Part shown: in pieces, positions 50,999-59,475 of the stretch
How the letters are laid out: every line of letters starts with the position of its first letter
How positions within the stretch are numbered: position 1 is the stretch's first letter
Assembly: GCF_014650335.1 (NCBI RefSeq)
Contig: NZ_BMUT01000006.1
Span: 62,001 to 126,000 of the forward strand
Source of the DNA: Streptomyces hiroshimensis
Lineage (GTDB): Bacteria; Actinomycetota; Actinomycetes; Streptomycetales; Streptomycetaceae
Direction of reading: 5' to 3'
Length of the DNA stretch: 64,000 nt
Translations under genes and position numbers: made by a program
Notes under the pieces: model-generated
What the model saw: the letters and a program-made list of their open reading frames with translations, nothing else
Database searches by the model: none
Told to the model about the DNA's origin: nothing

Positions 50999-51032
50999 AA
51001 CGGCCCTCCGTGAGAGATCGCGGAGGGCCGTT
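50999..51032 (+). terminator. Terminator after tRNA-Thr
   Basis: AACGGCCCTCCG (50999-51010) and CGGAGGGCCGTT (51021-51032) are exact complements around a 10-base loop, followed by a T-rich stretch (GTCGTTTG). It can also serve the convergent MMPL gene. Confidence 0.9.
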
Positions 51033-51061
51033 GTCGTTTGCGCTTGCGTACAGCTAACGCC

Positions 51062-53236
51062 TCAGCGACGGACCTCCTCGCCCGCGCCCAGCTGCCGCCC
51101 CGGCTCCCCGTACGGAAGGGCTTCCGTCGCCGGGTCCGGGCGCGGGGCGTCCTGGTGGCCGGGCCACCAGGCCTTGTGGCCCAGGAGGGACGTGATGGTC
51201 GGGACGAGGAGCATGGCCATCACGAAGGCCGTGAGCAGGATGCCGAAGGCGACCGCGAAGCCCATCTGCTGGAGCATCGAGTTGTCGGCCAGCAGGAGGA
51301 CGCCGAAGGTGCCGGCGAGGATGATCGCGGCGGAGGCGATGGTGGGTGCCGAGCGGGCGACGGCGGTGTGGATCGCCTCGCGGGCGGGGACGCCGCGCCG
51401 GACCTCCTCGCGCAGCCGGGCGACCATGAGGATGTTGTAGTCGGTGCCGATGGCGACGACGAAGAGGTAGACGATGACCGGCAGCATGAACAGCAGGCCG
51501 TTCTTGTGCTGGAGGTCCTGGAAGAGCCAGACCGTGGAGCCGAGCGTGGCACCGAAGCCCAGGGCGACGGAGACCATCAGGTAGAGCGGGGCGACGATGC
51601 TGCGGAGCAGCAGGCCCAGGATGATCATGATCGCGAGGCCGGCGATGGGGAAGACGAGCTTGTAGTCGTGGCTGACGGCGTTCTCCACGTCGGCGAGGAC
51701 GGCCGACGTACCGCCGACGTAGGCCTTGCTGCCGTCGGGTGCGGCCTTGTGAGCGGTGTCGCGCAGGGTGCCGCCGGCGAGCTCGATGGCCTTGTCCTCG
51801 GTGGGGCGGTACTTGAGGACGACGCTGTACTGGGCGACGGTGCCGTCGGGGCTCACGACGGGGTCGGAGACCGCGCCGACGCCGTTGACCCCGGCGAGTT
51901 CCTTCTTGTACGTGCCGAGGGCGCCCTTGTCGAGGGCGGTGCCGCCGGGTGACTCGACGTAGACCATGGCGGGGTCGGACTGGCCGGCGGAGAAGCCGCG
52001 CTGGAGGTCCTTCATGGCCTGGACGGATTCGAGCTTCTGCGGGAGCTGGCTGTCGGTGTCGAATTCGGCCTTGAAGCTGAAGGTGCCGATGGCGAGGACG
52101 GCCAGGACGGCGGCGGAGAGCGTGGCGATGGCGGCGGGGCGGCGGGCGACGAGCGCGCCGAGGCCGTTGGAGAGGCGGTTGCGGGGGCGCTTCTTCCAGG
52201 CCTTGGAGGGCCAGAAGGCCTTGGTGCCGAGGAGGGAGAAGACGGCCGGTACGAGGGTGAGGGCGGCCACCAGGGTCACGCCGACGGCGATGGCGAGCGA
52301 GGGGCCCATGGCCCGCATCATGCCCATGGTGGACAGCAGGAGGGCGAGGAAGGCGACGATGACGGCGCCTGCCGCGGAGGCGATGGTCTCGCCGACGCGG
52401 GCGACGGCGTTGGTGAGGGCTTCCTTGGGCTGCTGCCCGGCGCGCAGCTCTTCGCGGTAGCGGAAGAGGAGGAAGAGGATGTAGTCGGTGCCGACGCCGA
52501 AGAGGACGACGATGAGGATGGCGGAGATGGAGTTGTCGGCCTTGAGCCCGCCGAGTTCGGCGGCGGTGCCGATGAGGCCGAGGGCGACGGCGAAGACGAG
52601 CGCGATGATGAGGACGGGCATCAGCGCTATCAGCGGGCTGCGGAAGATGACCAGCAGCAGGATGATGATCAGCAGGAGCGTGGCCGACATGATCATCGAG
52701 TCGGTGTCGCCGGAGGACTCCTGGGCGTCCAGGTTGGTGGCGGCCTGGCCGGTGAAGCCGGCCTTCAAGTGGGTGCCGTCCAGCAGGCCCTTGGCGTCCT
52801 GACGCAGATCCTTGACGGCGTTGGGCAGGGTCTGGTCCTGCGCGTTCTTGTTGACGGCGATGAGGTTGGCCAGGGCGATCTCGCCGTTGGGGGAGACGGC
52901 CTGGGGGTTCGTCTCGATGCGGGCGACGCCCTTGCGGTGCTTGTCGTTCAGCCCGCTGGTCACCTTGGCGACGTCGGCGCGGTCGGCGGCGGTGAGCTTT
53001 CCGCCGTCGGAGCGCTGGAAGACGACGATGGCGGAGGGCTGTTCGGTCTTGGGAAAGGCCTTTTCCTGGAGCTTGCCCGCCTGTACGGATTCATAATGTG
53101 AAGGAAGGAATTCCGTTTCATCGGTCGTGGACTTCAGCCCGGGGGCCAGCAGGCTGAGGGCCACCGCGGCGATGATCCAGCCGGCGATGGTGAGCCAAGG
53201 TCGGTGGACGGCGAACCGCCCGACTCGTCGGAACAT
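51062..53236 (-). CDS. MMPL-family RND transporter
   Basis: This 724-residue protein has about 12 membrane spans arranged as two repeats, each with a large extracytoplasmic loop after its first span. Typical signatures are FGVGTDYILFLLFRYREEL in the first half and AIGTDYNILMVARLREEV in the second, with the transmembrane Asp-Tyr pairs that drive proton coupling. It starts at ATG 53236. MMPL proteins export lipids or antibiotics; substrate unknown. A perfect 18-bp palindrome lies upstream at 53421. Confidence 0.9.
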   Translation of the reverse strand: MFRRVGRFAVHRPWLTIAGWIIAAVALSLLAPGLKSTTDETEFLPSHYESVQAGKLQEKAFPKTEQPSAIVVFQRSDGGKLTAADRADVAKVTSGLNDKHRKGVARIETNPQAVSPNGEIALANLIAVNKNAQDQTLPNAVKDLRQDAKGLLDGTHLKAGFTGQAATNLDAQESSGDTDSMIMSATLLLIIILLLVIFRSPLIALMPVLIIALVFAVALGLIGTAAELGGLKADNSISAILIVVLFGVGTDYILFLLFRYREELRAGQQPKEALTNAVARVGETIASAAGAVIVAFLALLLSTMGMMRAMGPSLAIAVGVTLVAALTLVPAVFSLLGTKAFWPSKAWKKRPRNRLSNGLGALVARRPAAIATLSAAVLAVLAIGTFSFKAEFDTDSQLPQKLESVQAMKDLQRGFSAGQSDPAMVYVESPGGTALDKGALGTYKKELAGVNGVGAVSDPVVSPDGTVAQYSVVLKYRPTEDKAIELAGGTLRDTAHKAAPDGSKAYVGGTSAVLADVENAVSHDYKLVFPIAGLAIMIILGLLLRSIVAPLYLMVSVALGFGATLGSTVWLFQDLQHKNGLLFMLPVIVYLFVVAIGTDYNILMVARLREEVRRGVPAREAIHTAVARSAPTIASAAIILAGTFGVLLLADNSMLQQMGFAVAFGILLTAFVMAMLLVPTITSLLGHKAWWPGHQDAPRPDPATEALPYGEPGRQLGAGEEVRR

Positions 53237-53420
53237 GGTGCTCCTAGCTAGGCGAGCATGAACTGCAGCAGGAAACCGCAGCGCGAACTACAGGCATGAA
53301 CACGGGCGTGCGCACGGACGTGAAGAACACAGGCGTGCACACCGGGATGCACACGCTAGACATCCCTGAATTGTCCCCACAACGGAATCGCTGGGAAATC
53401 GGTCCTGGGTCGGGGTCTCT

Positions 53421-53438
53421 CTCATCCGGCCGGATGAG
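53421..53438. promoter_or_regulatory. Perfect 18-bp palindrome between MMPL and M24 peptidase genes
   Basis: CTCATCCGGCCGGATGAG is fully self-complementary. It lies in the 267-bp divergent intergenic region, 185 bp before the MMPL start and 66 bp before the peptidase start. It looks like a dimeric-regulator operator. Confidence 0.55.
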
Positions 53439-53503
53439 GGAGCATCACCCGTGAGGTAGAGAATCACGTCGCCGACCGCCTTCGTCCGGATTACTCTGCC
53501 CCC

Positions 53504-54649
53504 ATGAGCGATGCTGGCGCCTCCTCCCCGACCACGCCCGGTGGACCGAAGGGCGGTCCGGCCTATGCCGGCCGTCTGGAACGTGCCGCAGTGGCGGCCG
53601 CAGACTCCGGCCTGGCCGGTCTGATCGTCACACCGGGCCCGGACTTGGACTGGCTGACGGGCTACCGCCCGCCCATGACCGAGCGGTTGACCGCCCTGCT
53701 GATCTCACCCGGCGCCCGGCCGCAGCTGCTGGTGCCCTCCTTGGAGCGGCCGGATGCCGAAAAGGCCCCGGCGGCCCACTTCTTGTCCGTCACCGGCTGG
53801 AGCGACGGCCAGGATCCGTACGCGGCCCTGGCCCCGCTGCTCGACCCCAAGGGCCGCTACGGCGTCTCCGACAACGCCTGGGCGCTGCATGTGCTGGCGC
53901 TGCAACGCGCTTGCCCGGGCGTGTCGTACGGGGCGTTCACCGAAGTCATGCCGATGTTGCGGGCGGTGAAGGACGCCTACGAGGTGGACCGGCTCGCGGC
54001 TGCGGGCGCAGCGGCGGATGCGACGTACGAGCAGGTCGTGGGGCTGCGGTTCGCGGGGCGGCGGGAGAGCGAGGTGGCGGCGGACCTGGCGCGGCTGCTG
54101 CGTGAACACGGCCATAGCCAGGTTGATTTCACGATTGTCGGGTCGGGTCCGAACGGCGCTAATCCGCATCACGAGGCGGGCGACCGCGTCATTGCCTTGG
54201 GCGACATGGTCGTCATGGACTTCGGCGGCCTGAAGGACGGTTACGGCTCGGACACCACGCGTACGGTGCATGTGGGCGAGCCGACGGCCGAGGAGCACAA
54301 GGTGCACGATGTGGTGCGCGAGGCGCAGCAGGCGGCGTTCGAGGCGGTGCGGCCGGGCGTGGCGTGTCAGGAAATCGACCGGGTGGCGCGTCAGGTCATC
54401 CGTGCCGCGGGCTATGGGGAATATTTCATTCACCGTACGGGCCACGGGATCGGGGTGACGACGCATGAGCCGCCGTACCTGGTGGAGGGCGAACATCTGC
54501 CGCTGGTACCGGGGATGTGCTTCTCGATCGAGCCGGGGATTTATCTTCCGGGGCGCTTCGGGGTGCGCATCGAGGACATTGTGGTGTGCACGGAATCGGG
54601 CGGCCGGCGGCTGAACAATACGTCGCACGGGATGCGGGTGGTGGCCTGA
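53504..54649 (+). CDS. M24-family Xaa-Pro aminopeptidase-like peptidase
   Basis: This 381-residue protein has a creatinase-like N-terminal domain (GLIVTPGPDLDWLTGYRPPM) and the pita-bread catalytic domain. Dinuclear metal ligands are visible: Asp in VMDFGGLKDGYGSDTTR (two), His in RTGHGIGVTTHEPP, Glu in SIEPGIYLPG and Glu in FGVRIEDIVV. It probably removes N-terminal residues before proline. Start ATG 53504. Confidence 0.9.
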   Translation: MSDAGASSPTTPGGPKGGPAYAGRLERAAVAAADSGLAGLIVTPGPDLDWLTGYRPPMTERLTALLISPGARPQLLVPSLERPDAEKAPAAHFLSVTGWSDGQDPYAALAPLLDPKGRYGVSDNAWALHVLALQRACPGVSYGAFTEVMPMLRAVKDAYEVDRLAAAGAAADATYEQVVGLRFAGRRESEVAADLARLLREHGHSQVDFTIVGSGPNGANPHHEAGDRVIALGDMVVMDFGGLKDGYGSDTTRTVHVGEPTAEEHKVHDVVREAQQAAFEAVRPGVACQEIDRVARQVIRAAGYGEYFIHRTGHGIGVTTHEPPYLVEGEHLPLVPGMCFSIEPGIYLPGRFGVRIEDIVVCTESGGRRLNNTSHGMRVVA

Positions 54650-54658
54650 AAGGCGGCG

Positions 54659-54700
54659 CGGTCCGTCATCCGCGGTCCGTCATCCGCCGTCCGTCATCCG
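54659..54700 (+). repeat. Three-copy 14-bp tandem repeat
   Basis: CGGTCCGTCATCCG occurs three times head to tail (54659-54700, one substitution in the last copy) between two convergent genes and runs into the last codons of the MFS gene. Confidence 0.8.
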
Positions 54701-56322
54701 TCTCCGGATTCGGGTTCGGATTCGGGTTCGCGCATGTGGTGCCGTTCCTCGGCTTCCCTTGCGGCTCGCGTGTCTTCGGGAGCGGCCTCGGCGTCGCCGG
54801 CAGGGTGCGATTGTCCGGGCGCGCGGGCGGTGACCAGGATCCAGCCGGTGACGCCGGCGAGGAGCATGATGCCCGCCCCCCACCCGATGGCGATCCGGAA
54901 GCCGTGGACGATGCCGGTCTTGATCACGCCGGCCCGGGTGGCGGGGGTGAGGATCCCGCCGGCGGCTGCGGTCTTCAGGTGCGCGGTGATGTAGGTGGCG
55001 CTGGTGGACGTGGCGATGGTGTTGAGGAGTGCGGTGCCGATGGAGCCGCCCACCTGCTGAGCGGTGTTGACCGTGGCGGAGGTGACGCCGGAGTCGTGCG
55101 GGGCGACGCCGGCGGTGGCGGTGGCCATGACGGGCATGAAGATCAGGCCCATGCCGAGGCCGACGAGCAGTTCGGCGGGCAGGACGTGGCTGACGTACGC
55201 GGGCTCGACGGGCAGGAAGGTCAGCAGGAACAGCCCTCCGGCGGCGAAGAGCGTGCCGGGCACCATCAGGGCGCGCGGGGGCACGTGGGTCATGAGGCGT
55301 GCGGAGATCTGGGTGGAGCTGACGACGATGGCCGCGGTCATCGGGAGGAAGGCGAGACCGGTCTTGACGGGGGAGTAGCCGAGGACGACCTGCAGGTAGT
55401 AGGTCATGAACAGGAACATGCCGAACATGGCGATGACGGCCAGGCCCATCACCAGGAAGGCTCCGGCGCGGTTGCGGTCGCGGACGATGTGCAGGGGCAG
55501 CAGGGGGTGCGGGGCGCGGCTCTGCCACCAGGCGAAGGCGCCCAGGAGGGCCGTGCCGCCGCTCAGCAGCCCGAGGACGAGCGGGTCGTCCCAGCCGCGC
55601 GGCTGGGCCTCGCTGCAGGCGTAGACGATGGCGACGAGGCCGCTGCAGCCCAGCAGGACCCCGGGGATGTCCAGGCGGGGCCGTTCCCCGCGCCGGCGCC
55701 GGTCGTCGTGGAGGAAGACCAGGGCGCCGAGCAGTGCGATCAGGGCGATGGGCACGTTCACGTAGAGGCACCAGCGCCAGTCGAGGTATTCGGTGATCAG
55801 GCCGCCCGCGATCAGGCCGATGGCGGCGCCGCCGCCGGCGATGGCGCCGTAGATGCCGAAGGCTTTCGCGCGTTCCCTGCCGACGGTGAAGGTGGTGGTG
55901 AGGAGGGAGAGCGCGGAGGGGGCCAGGAGCGCGCCGAAGGCGCCCTGGAGGGCCCGGGCGATGAACAGCAGGCCGGAGGTGTGGGCGGCGCCGCCGAGGG
56001 CGGACGCGGCGGCGAAGCCGACGAGGCCGGTCATGAAGGTCAGCTTGCGGCCGACGAGGTCGGCGATGCGGCCGCCGAGCAGCAGGAGGCCGCCGAAGGC
56101 CAGGGTGTAGGCGGTGATCACCCATTGCCGGTTGCCGTCCGACATGTGGAGGTCACGCTGTGCGGACGGCAGGGCGATGTTCACGATGGTCGCGTCGAGG
56201 ACGACCATCAGCTGGGCGACGGCGATGACGACCAGGCCCCACCAGCGGCGGGGGTCGGGTTCGGACGCGGGTGTGGTCGCGGCGGTTGCGGGGGGTATGG
56301 GGCCCGTGTTCGTCGAGCTCAT
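54694..56322 (-). CDS. DHA2-type (EmrB/QacA) MFS drug exporter
   Basis: This 542-residue protein has about 14 membrane spans. Diagnostic segments are LMVVLDATIVNIALPSAQRDL (helix 1), LGGRIADLVGRKLTFMTGL (motif A), RALQGAFGALLAPSAL (motif B) and GGGAAIGLIAGGLITEYLDWRWCLYVNVPI (motif C region). Members export antibiotics and dyes by proton antiport. It may serve the biosynthetic operon that begins 1.2 kb away, which also has its own exporter. A 14-bp repeat array lies upstream. Confidence 0.9.
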   Translation of the reverse strand: MSSTNTGPIPPATAATTPASEPDPRRWWGLVVIAVAQLMVVLDATIVNIALPSAQRDLHMSDGNRQWVITAYTLAFGGLLLLGGRIADLVGRKLTFMTGLVGFAAASALGGAAHTSGLLFIARALQGAFGALLAPSALSLLTTTFTVGRERAKAFGIYGAIAGGGAAIGLIAGGLITEYLDWRWCLYVNVPIALIALLGALVFLHDDRRRRGERPRLDIPGVLLGCSGLVAIVYACSEAQPRGWDDPLVLGLLSGGTALLGAFAWWQSRAPHPLLPLHIVRDRNRAGAFLVMGLAVIAMFGMFLFMTYYLQVVLGYSPVKTGLAFLPMTAAIVVSSTQISARLMTHVPPRALMVPGTLFAAGGLFLLTFLPVEPAYVSHVLPAELLVGLGMGLIFMPVMATATAGVAPHDSGVTSATVNTAQQVGGSIGTALLNTIATSTSATYITAHLKTAAAGGILTPATRAGVIKTGIVHGFRIAIGWGAGIMLLAGVTGWILVTARAPGQSHPAGDAEAAPEDTRAAREAEERHHMREPESEPESGDG

Positions 56323-56373
56323 GGGACCTGCTCTCGCGGCCGTGGCGTGCGGCGGGTACGCGTGTCTGCGCGC

Positions 56374-56415
56374 GTAACGCGTGGCACGTAACGCGTGGCA
56401 CGTAACGCGTGGCGC
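56374..56415 (-). repeat. Three 14-bp repeats upstream of the MFS exporter
   Basis: GTAACGCGTGGCAC occurs at 56374 and 56388, and with one change at 56402. Each unit contains ACGCGT, a palindromic core. The array starts 52 bp upstream of the exporter start on the minus strand, a position suitable for repressor binding. Confidence 0.75.
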
Positions 56416-56531
56416 GTGGCATGTAGCGCATGGCGGCGCAGGGCGCGTAGAAGCCGCAATCCAGCGTAGGCCTGCCGGGTGACGGGCGCCTGTCGGGACG
56501 GGATGTCAGTGGCGTGTGCCACGGTGGTCGC

Positions 56532-57230
56532 ATGACGACGCACGACAGGAAGCGGGGCGGTACGAAGCGTCCCGTGGTGAAGGTCCCGGAGGTGCGGCTG
56601 CCCGGGCTGCGGCCGTACGGCGGCGCGGAGCTGGAGCCGGAGGGGGACTACGACGGCCTCGCGTTCACGGAGGCCGATCTCGCGGGGCAGTCGGGGATAG
56701 GCGCCCGCTTCCTGGACTGCGGGCTGTACGCCTGTGGGCTGGACGGGACGGAGCTGGTGGCGGCCCGCTTCACGGACTGCGTGCTGGACGGCGTCCGCGG
56801 CGTGGGCACGGACCTGTCGAAGGCGGGCCTTCGGGATGTGGAGATCCGCGACGCCCGGCTCGGCGGGACGCAGCTGCACGGCGCGGCGCTGGAGCGGGTC
56901 GTCTTCCGCGGCGGCAAGATCGACTATCTGAATCTGCGCGGCGCGGCGCTGAAGGACGTCACCTTCGAGAGCGTCGTGCTCTCCGAGGCGGACTTCGGCG
57001 GGGCGAAGCTGGAGCGCGTCGTCTTCCGTGACTGTGCGCTGCGCCGCGCCGACTTCACGGGGGCCCGGATGAAGGATGTGGATCTGCGGGCGGTGACGGA
57101 GCTCGACGTCGCCCGCGGCATCGAGCACCTGTCGGGTGCGGTGATCAGCCCGTCCCAACTCCTGGATCTTGCTCCGGCGTTCGCTGCGCAGATAGGCGTA
57201 CGCGTGGAGAGTTCGCCCGTGGAGGGGTGA
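56532..57230 (+). CDS. Pentapeptide-repeat protein
   Basis: This is a 232-residue protein from ATG 56532. From about residue 45 to 190 every fifth position is Leu or Phe, in the A(D/N)LXX manner (FTEADLAGQ, ARFTDCVLDGVRG, FRDCALRRADFTGARM), giving a right-handed quadrilateral helix. Family members include DNA-mimic gyrase-protection proteins such as MfpA/Qnr. Whether this one protects gyrase cannot be read from sequence. It is 304 bp upstream of the biosynthetic operon, so a self-resistance role is conceivable but speculative. Confidence 0.85.
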   Translation: MTTHDRKRGGTKRPVVKVPEVRLPGLRPYGGAELEPEGDYDGLAFTEADLAGQSGIGARFLDCGLYACGLDGTELVAARFTDCVLDGVRGVGTDLSKAGLRDVEIRDARLGGTQLHGAALERVVFRGGKIDYLNLRGAALKDVTFESVVLSEADFGGAKLERVVFRDCALRRADFTGARMKDVDLRAVTELDVARGIEHLSGAVISPSQLLDLAPAFAAQIGVRVESSPVEG

Positions 57231-57534
57231 AGCCGCCTCGCCCGCTGCGAATGGCGGGAAACAGGTGTTGCATCCCTCAAGCGGACGCTGGGATTCTGGC
57301 AGAACGCCATGCCGTCGGCGCCGGAGAACCGGCGCCTCTTACACCCCCCACCGTGTGCCCCGTGATGCGGCCCGGCATCGGCCCGTCCGGGCAACGCACA
57401 CATACACAACACACAGGCAGCGCAGAGAACGCAGCGCCACTGACGACGCGTTGCGCGCCGAATATCCGGGCACCGGACATCGGACCCGGACATCGGACAT
57501 CGCCGAGGAGTCGAGAAGCCGAGAAGGAGATCCT
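57231..57534. other. Intergenic region before the biosynthetic operon
   Basis: No gene is supportable here. The region has a CACA-rich stretch (57403-57417) and repeated GGACATCGGA units (57474-57502) just before the GAGAAGGAGAT ribosome site of the diiron oxygenase. It presumably holds the operon promoter; no clear -35/-10 pair was identified. Confidence 0.5.
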
Positions 57535-58431
57535 GTGAGTGTGCTCACGCGGGCTCTGGACACGCCGGAGCTTCGTGAACTGCTGGACCGTCTGTCGGAA
57601 AAAGCCGCCGCCGACTACTACAACCCCTACCGGACCTTCGACTGGCCCGAATCCCTGCCGTCGGACCGTCTGTGGATGTCGCCGGACCTGCTCTCCGTCC
57701 AGGGCACGCCGTACGGAGAGTCCCTGTCCGGGGAGCAGTTGTGCGCGCTCAGCCGCTGGGAGAGCATCAACTTCTACAGCCTCAACGTCCATGGGATCCG
57801 GGAACTGCTGATCGAGGTCACGCGCCGTATCCACCGGCCGGGTTTCGAGCCGACCTCGGAGTTCTTCCACCATTTCATCGGTGAGGAGAACGAGCACATG
57901 TGGTTCTTCGCCCGTTTCTGTCTCAACTACGGCGGGAAGATCTATCCGGACCGGAGCCTGGATCTGGGACAGGCGACCGGCGGGAGCGGAAGCGACCCCG
58001 CGGTGGCGGACTTCCTGGTCTTCGCGCGGATCCTCATCTTCGAGCAGATCGTCGACTACTACAACATGCGGATGGCCGCGGACGAGGATCTCGCGCCGAC
58101 CATCCGCGCGGTGAACCGCGTCCACCACCAGGACGAGTCCCGGCACATCGCCTGCGGCAGCAGGATCGTGGAATTGCTGTGGCGCTCGCTGGAGGAATCG
58201 GAGAGGCCTGCGGAGCAGCTGGACGCCCTGCGGGCGTACCTCCGGCGGTACATCGCGACCAGCGTCGAGAACTTCTACAACCCCGCCTGCTACCGGGATG
58301 CAGGCATTCCCGACGGCTTCGCGCTGCGCAGCCGGCTGCTCGCCGATCCCGCGCGGCAGGAGGCGCACCGCCGGCTTCTGAGCAGGACGAACTCCTTCCT
58401 CCGGCGCACCGGAATTCTCGCCGACTGCTGA
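57535..58431 (+). CDS. AurF-like diiron N-oxygenase
   Basis: This 298-residue protein starts at GTG 57535 behind GAGAAGGAGAT. The fold is the all-helical p-aminobenzoate N-oxygenase (AurF/CmlI) family. All seven iron ligands expected from AurF can be placed: Glu76 (SRWESINF), Glu118 and His121 (GEENEHMWFF), Glu170 (LIFEQIVDYYN), His197 (VHHQDESRH), Glu201 and His204. The spacing of the last four equals that of AurF. Relatives oxidise amines to hydroxylamine, nitroso or nitro groups, on free acids or on carrier-protein-bound amino acids. It heads an operon with an amino acid:carrier-protein ligase and a carrier protein. Confidence 0.88.
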   Translation: MSVLTRALDTPELRELLDRLSEKAAADYYNPYRTFDWPESLPSDRLWMSPDLLSVQGTPYGESLSGEQLCALSRWESINFYSLNVHGIRELLIEVTRRIHRPGFEPTSEFFHHFIGEENEHMWFFARFCLNYGGKIYPDRSLDLGQATGGSGSDPAVADFLVFARILIFEQIVDYYNMRMAADEDLAPTIRAVNRVHHQDESRHIACGSRIVELLWRSLEESERPAEQLDALRAYLRRYIATSVENFYNPACYRDAGIPDGFALRSRLLADPARQEAHRRLLSRTNSFLRRTGILADC

Positions 58432-58563
58432 CGGGCACCGGATTCCCGCCTACCCGGATTCCCGACTGCCCGGAGTCCGGCTGCCCGGATACCCGCGTCC
58501 CCGCATACCGCGTACGCGCCCGCCCCCCCCCACGCACCACCTCTGGCCGAGGAGGACATTCCT

Positions 58564-59475
58564 GTGACCACGAAGGCCGGCATGCCCTGGGTCGTCAAGG
58601 ACGGCCTGGCGACCCTGGGACACGAGGCCACCGCATTGCTGCACGCGCTCGACGCCGTTTTCGCCTCCTGGGGTACGGGGGCGGGAGCCAGGGCCATGGA
58701 ATTCCCGCCGCTGCTGGCGGTGGCCGACCTCAGCAGGCTCGACTACTTCCGCAACTTCCCTCACCTGGTCTCCGCCGTGGGGCGCCTGGAGCCCGACCGC
58801 CGGGCCGGGTATGCCGAGCAGTCCGAGGTGACGACGGTACGGCCGGGCGACCTCGCCGAGATCGGTCATCTCCTGCCGTCCGCGGCCTGTTACGGCGCCT
58901 ATCTGCATTTCTCCGGTGCGGAGCTGCCGGTCCCGCTGCAGGTCACCACGGTGGCGACCTGCCACCGGGCCGAGGAGGAATACCACGGCCTGCAACGGCT
59001 CGGCGCCTTCCGTATGCGCGAGGTGATCTGCATCGGCGGGGCCGAGGACGTACGGGGTCACCTCGCCGCCTTCCGGCAGCGGATTCACGACTTCTCCCGG
59101 CGCCTGGGCCTCGGACTCGTGAAGGAACAGGCGTCCGACCCGTTCTTCCGCAGGCAGGACGACGCCCGTCTTTTCTTCCAGGCGCTGGAGCCGGTGAAGG
59201 AGGAGTTCACGTACCACGACGGCACGGCCGTGGCCTCGACGAATTACCACCTCAACTTCTTCGGGGAGCGGTGCGGCATCACCTTCGCCGGCAAACCGGC
59301 GTTCACCGGCTGCGCCGCATTCGGGCTGGAAAGGTGGGTGCACGCGCTCTCCGACCGCCACGCGGGCGATATCGACCGGGCCCGTGAGGCGGTGGAGGAC
59401 GCGGCCTCCGCCATGGGCACCTCCGTCGTGGGCGCCCCCGCCACGGGCACCCCCGCCGCGGACGGCCGGGGGTGA
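58564..59475 (+). CDS. Amino acid:[carrier protein] ligase (class II aaRS-like)
   Basis: This 303-residue protein starts at GTG 58564 behind GAGGAGGAC. It is a catalytic-core-only relative of atypical seryl-tRNA synthetase with no tRNA-binding arm. Motif 2 is ATCHRAEEE ... RLGAFRMREV and motif 3 is GCAAFGLERWVHAL. Cys109 (SAACYGAY), Glu153 (MREV) and Cys250 (TGCAAFG) are placed like the Cys-Glu-Cys zinc site of carrier-protein ligases and methanogenic SerRS. STNYHLNFFGERCGI is also typical. Such enzymes adenylate a small amino acid and load it on phosphopantetheine of a partner carrier protein; one is encoded at 61570. Which amino acid is used is unknown. The stop overlaps the next start (GTGA). 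Confidence 0.85.
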   Translation: MTTKAGMPWVVKDGLATLGHEATALLHALDAVFASWGTGAGARAMEFPPLLAVADLSRLDYFRNFPHLVSAVGRLEPDRRAGYAEQSEVTTVRPGDLAEIGHLLPSAACYGAYLHFSGAELPVPLQVTTVATCHRAEEEYHGLQRLGAFRMREVICIGGAEDVRGHLAAFRQRIHDFSRRLGLGLVKEQASDPFFRRQDDARLFFQALEPVKEEFTYHDGTAVASTNYHLNFFGERCGITFAGKPAFTGCAAFGLERWVHALSDRHAGDIDRAREAVEDAASAMGTSVVGAPATGTPAADGRG

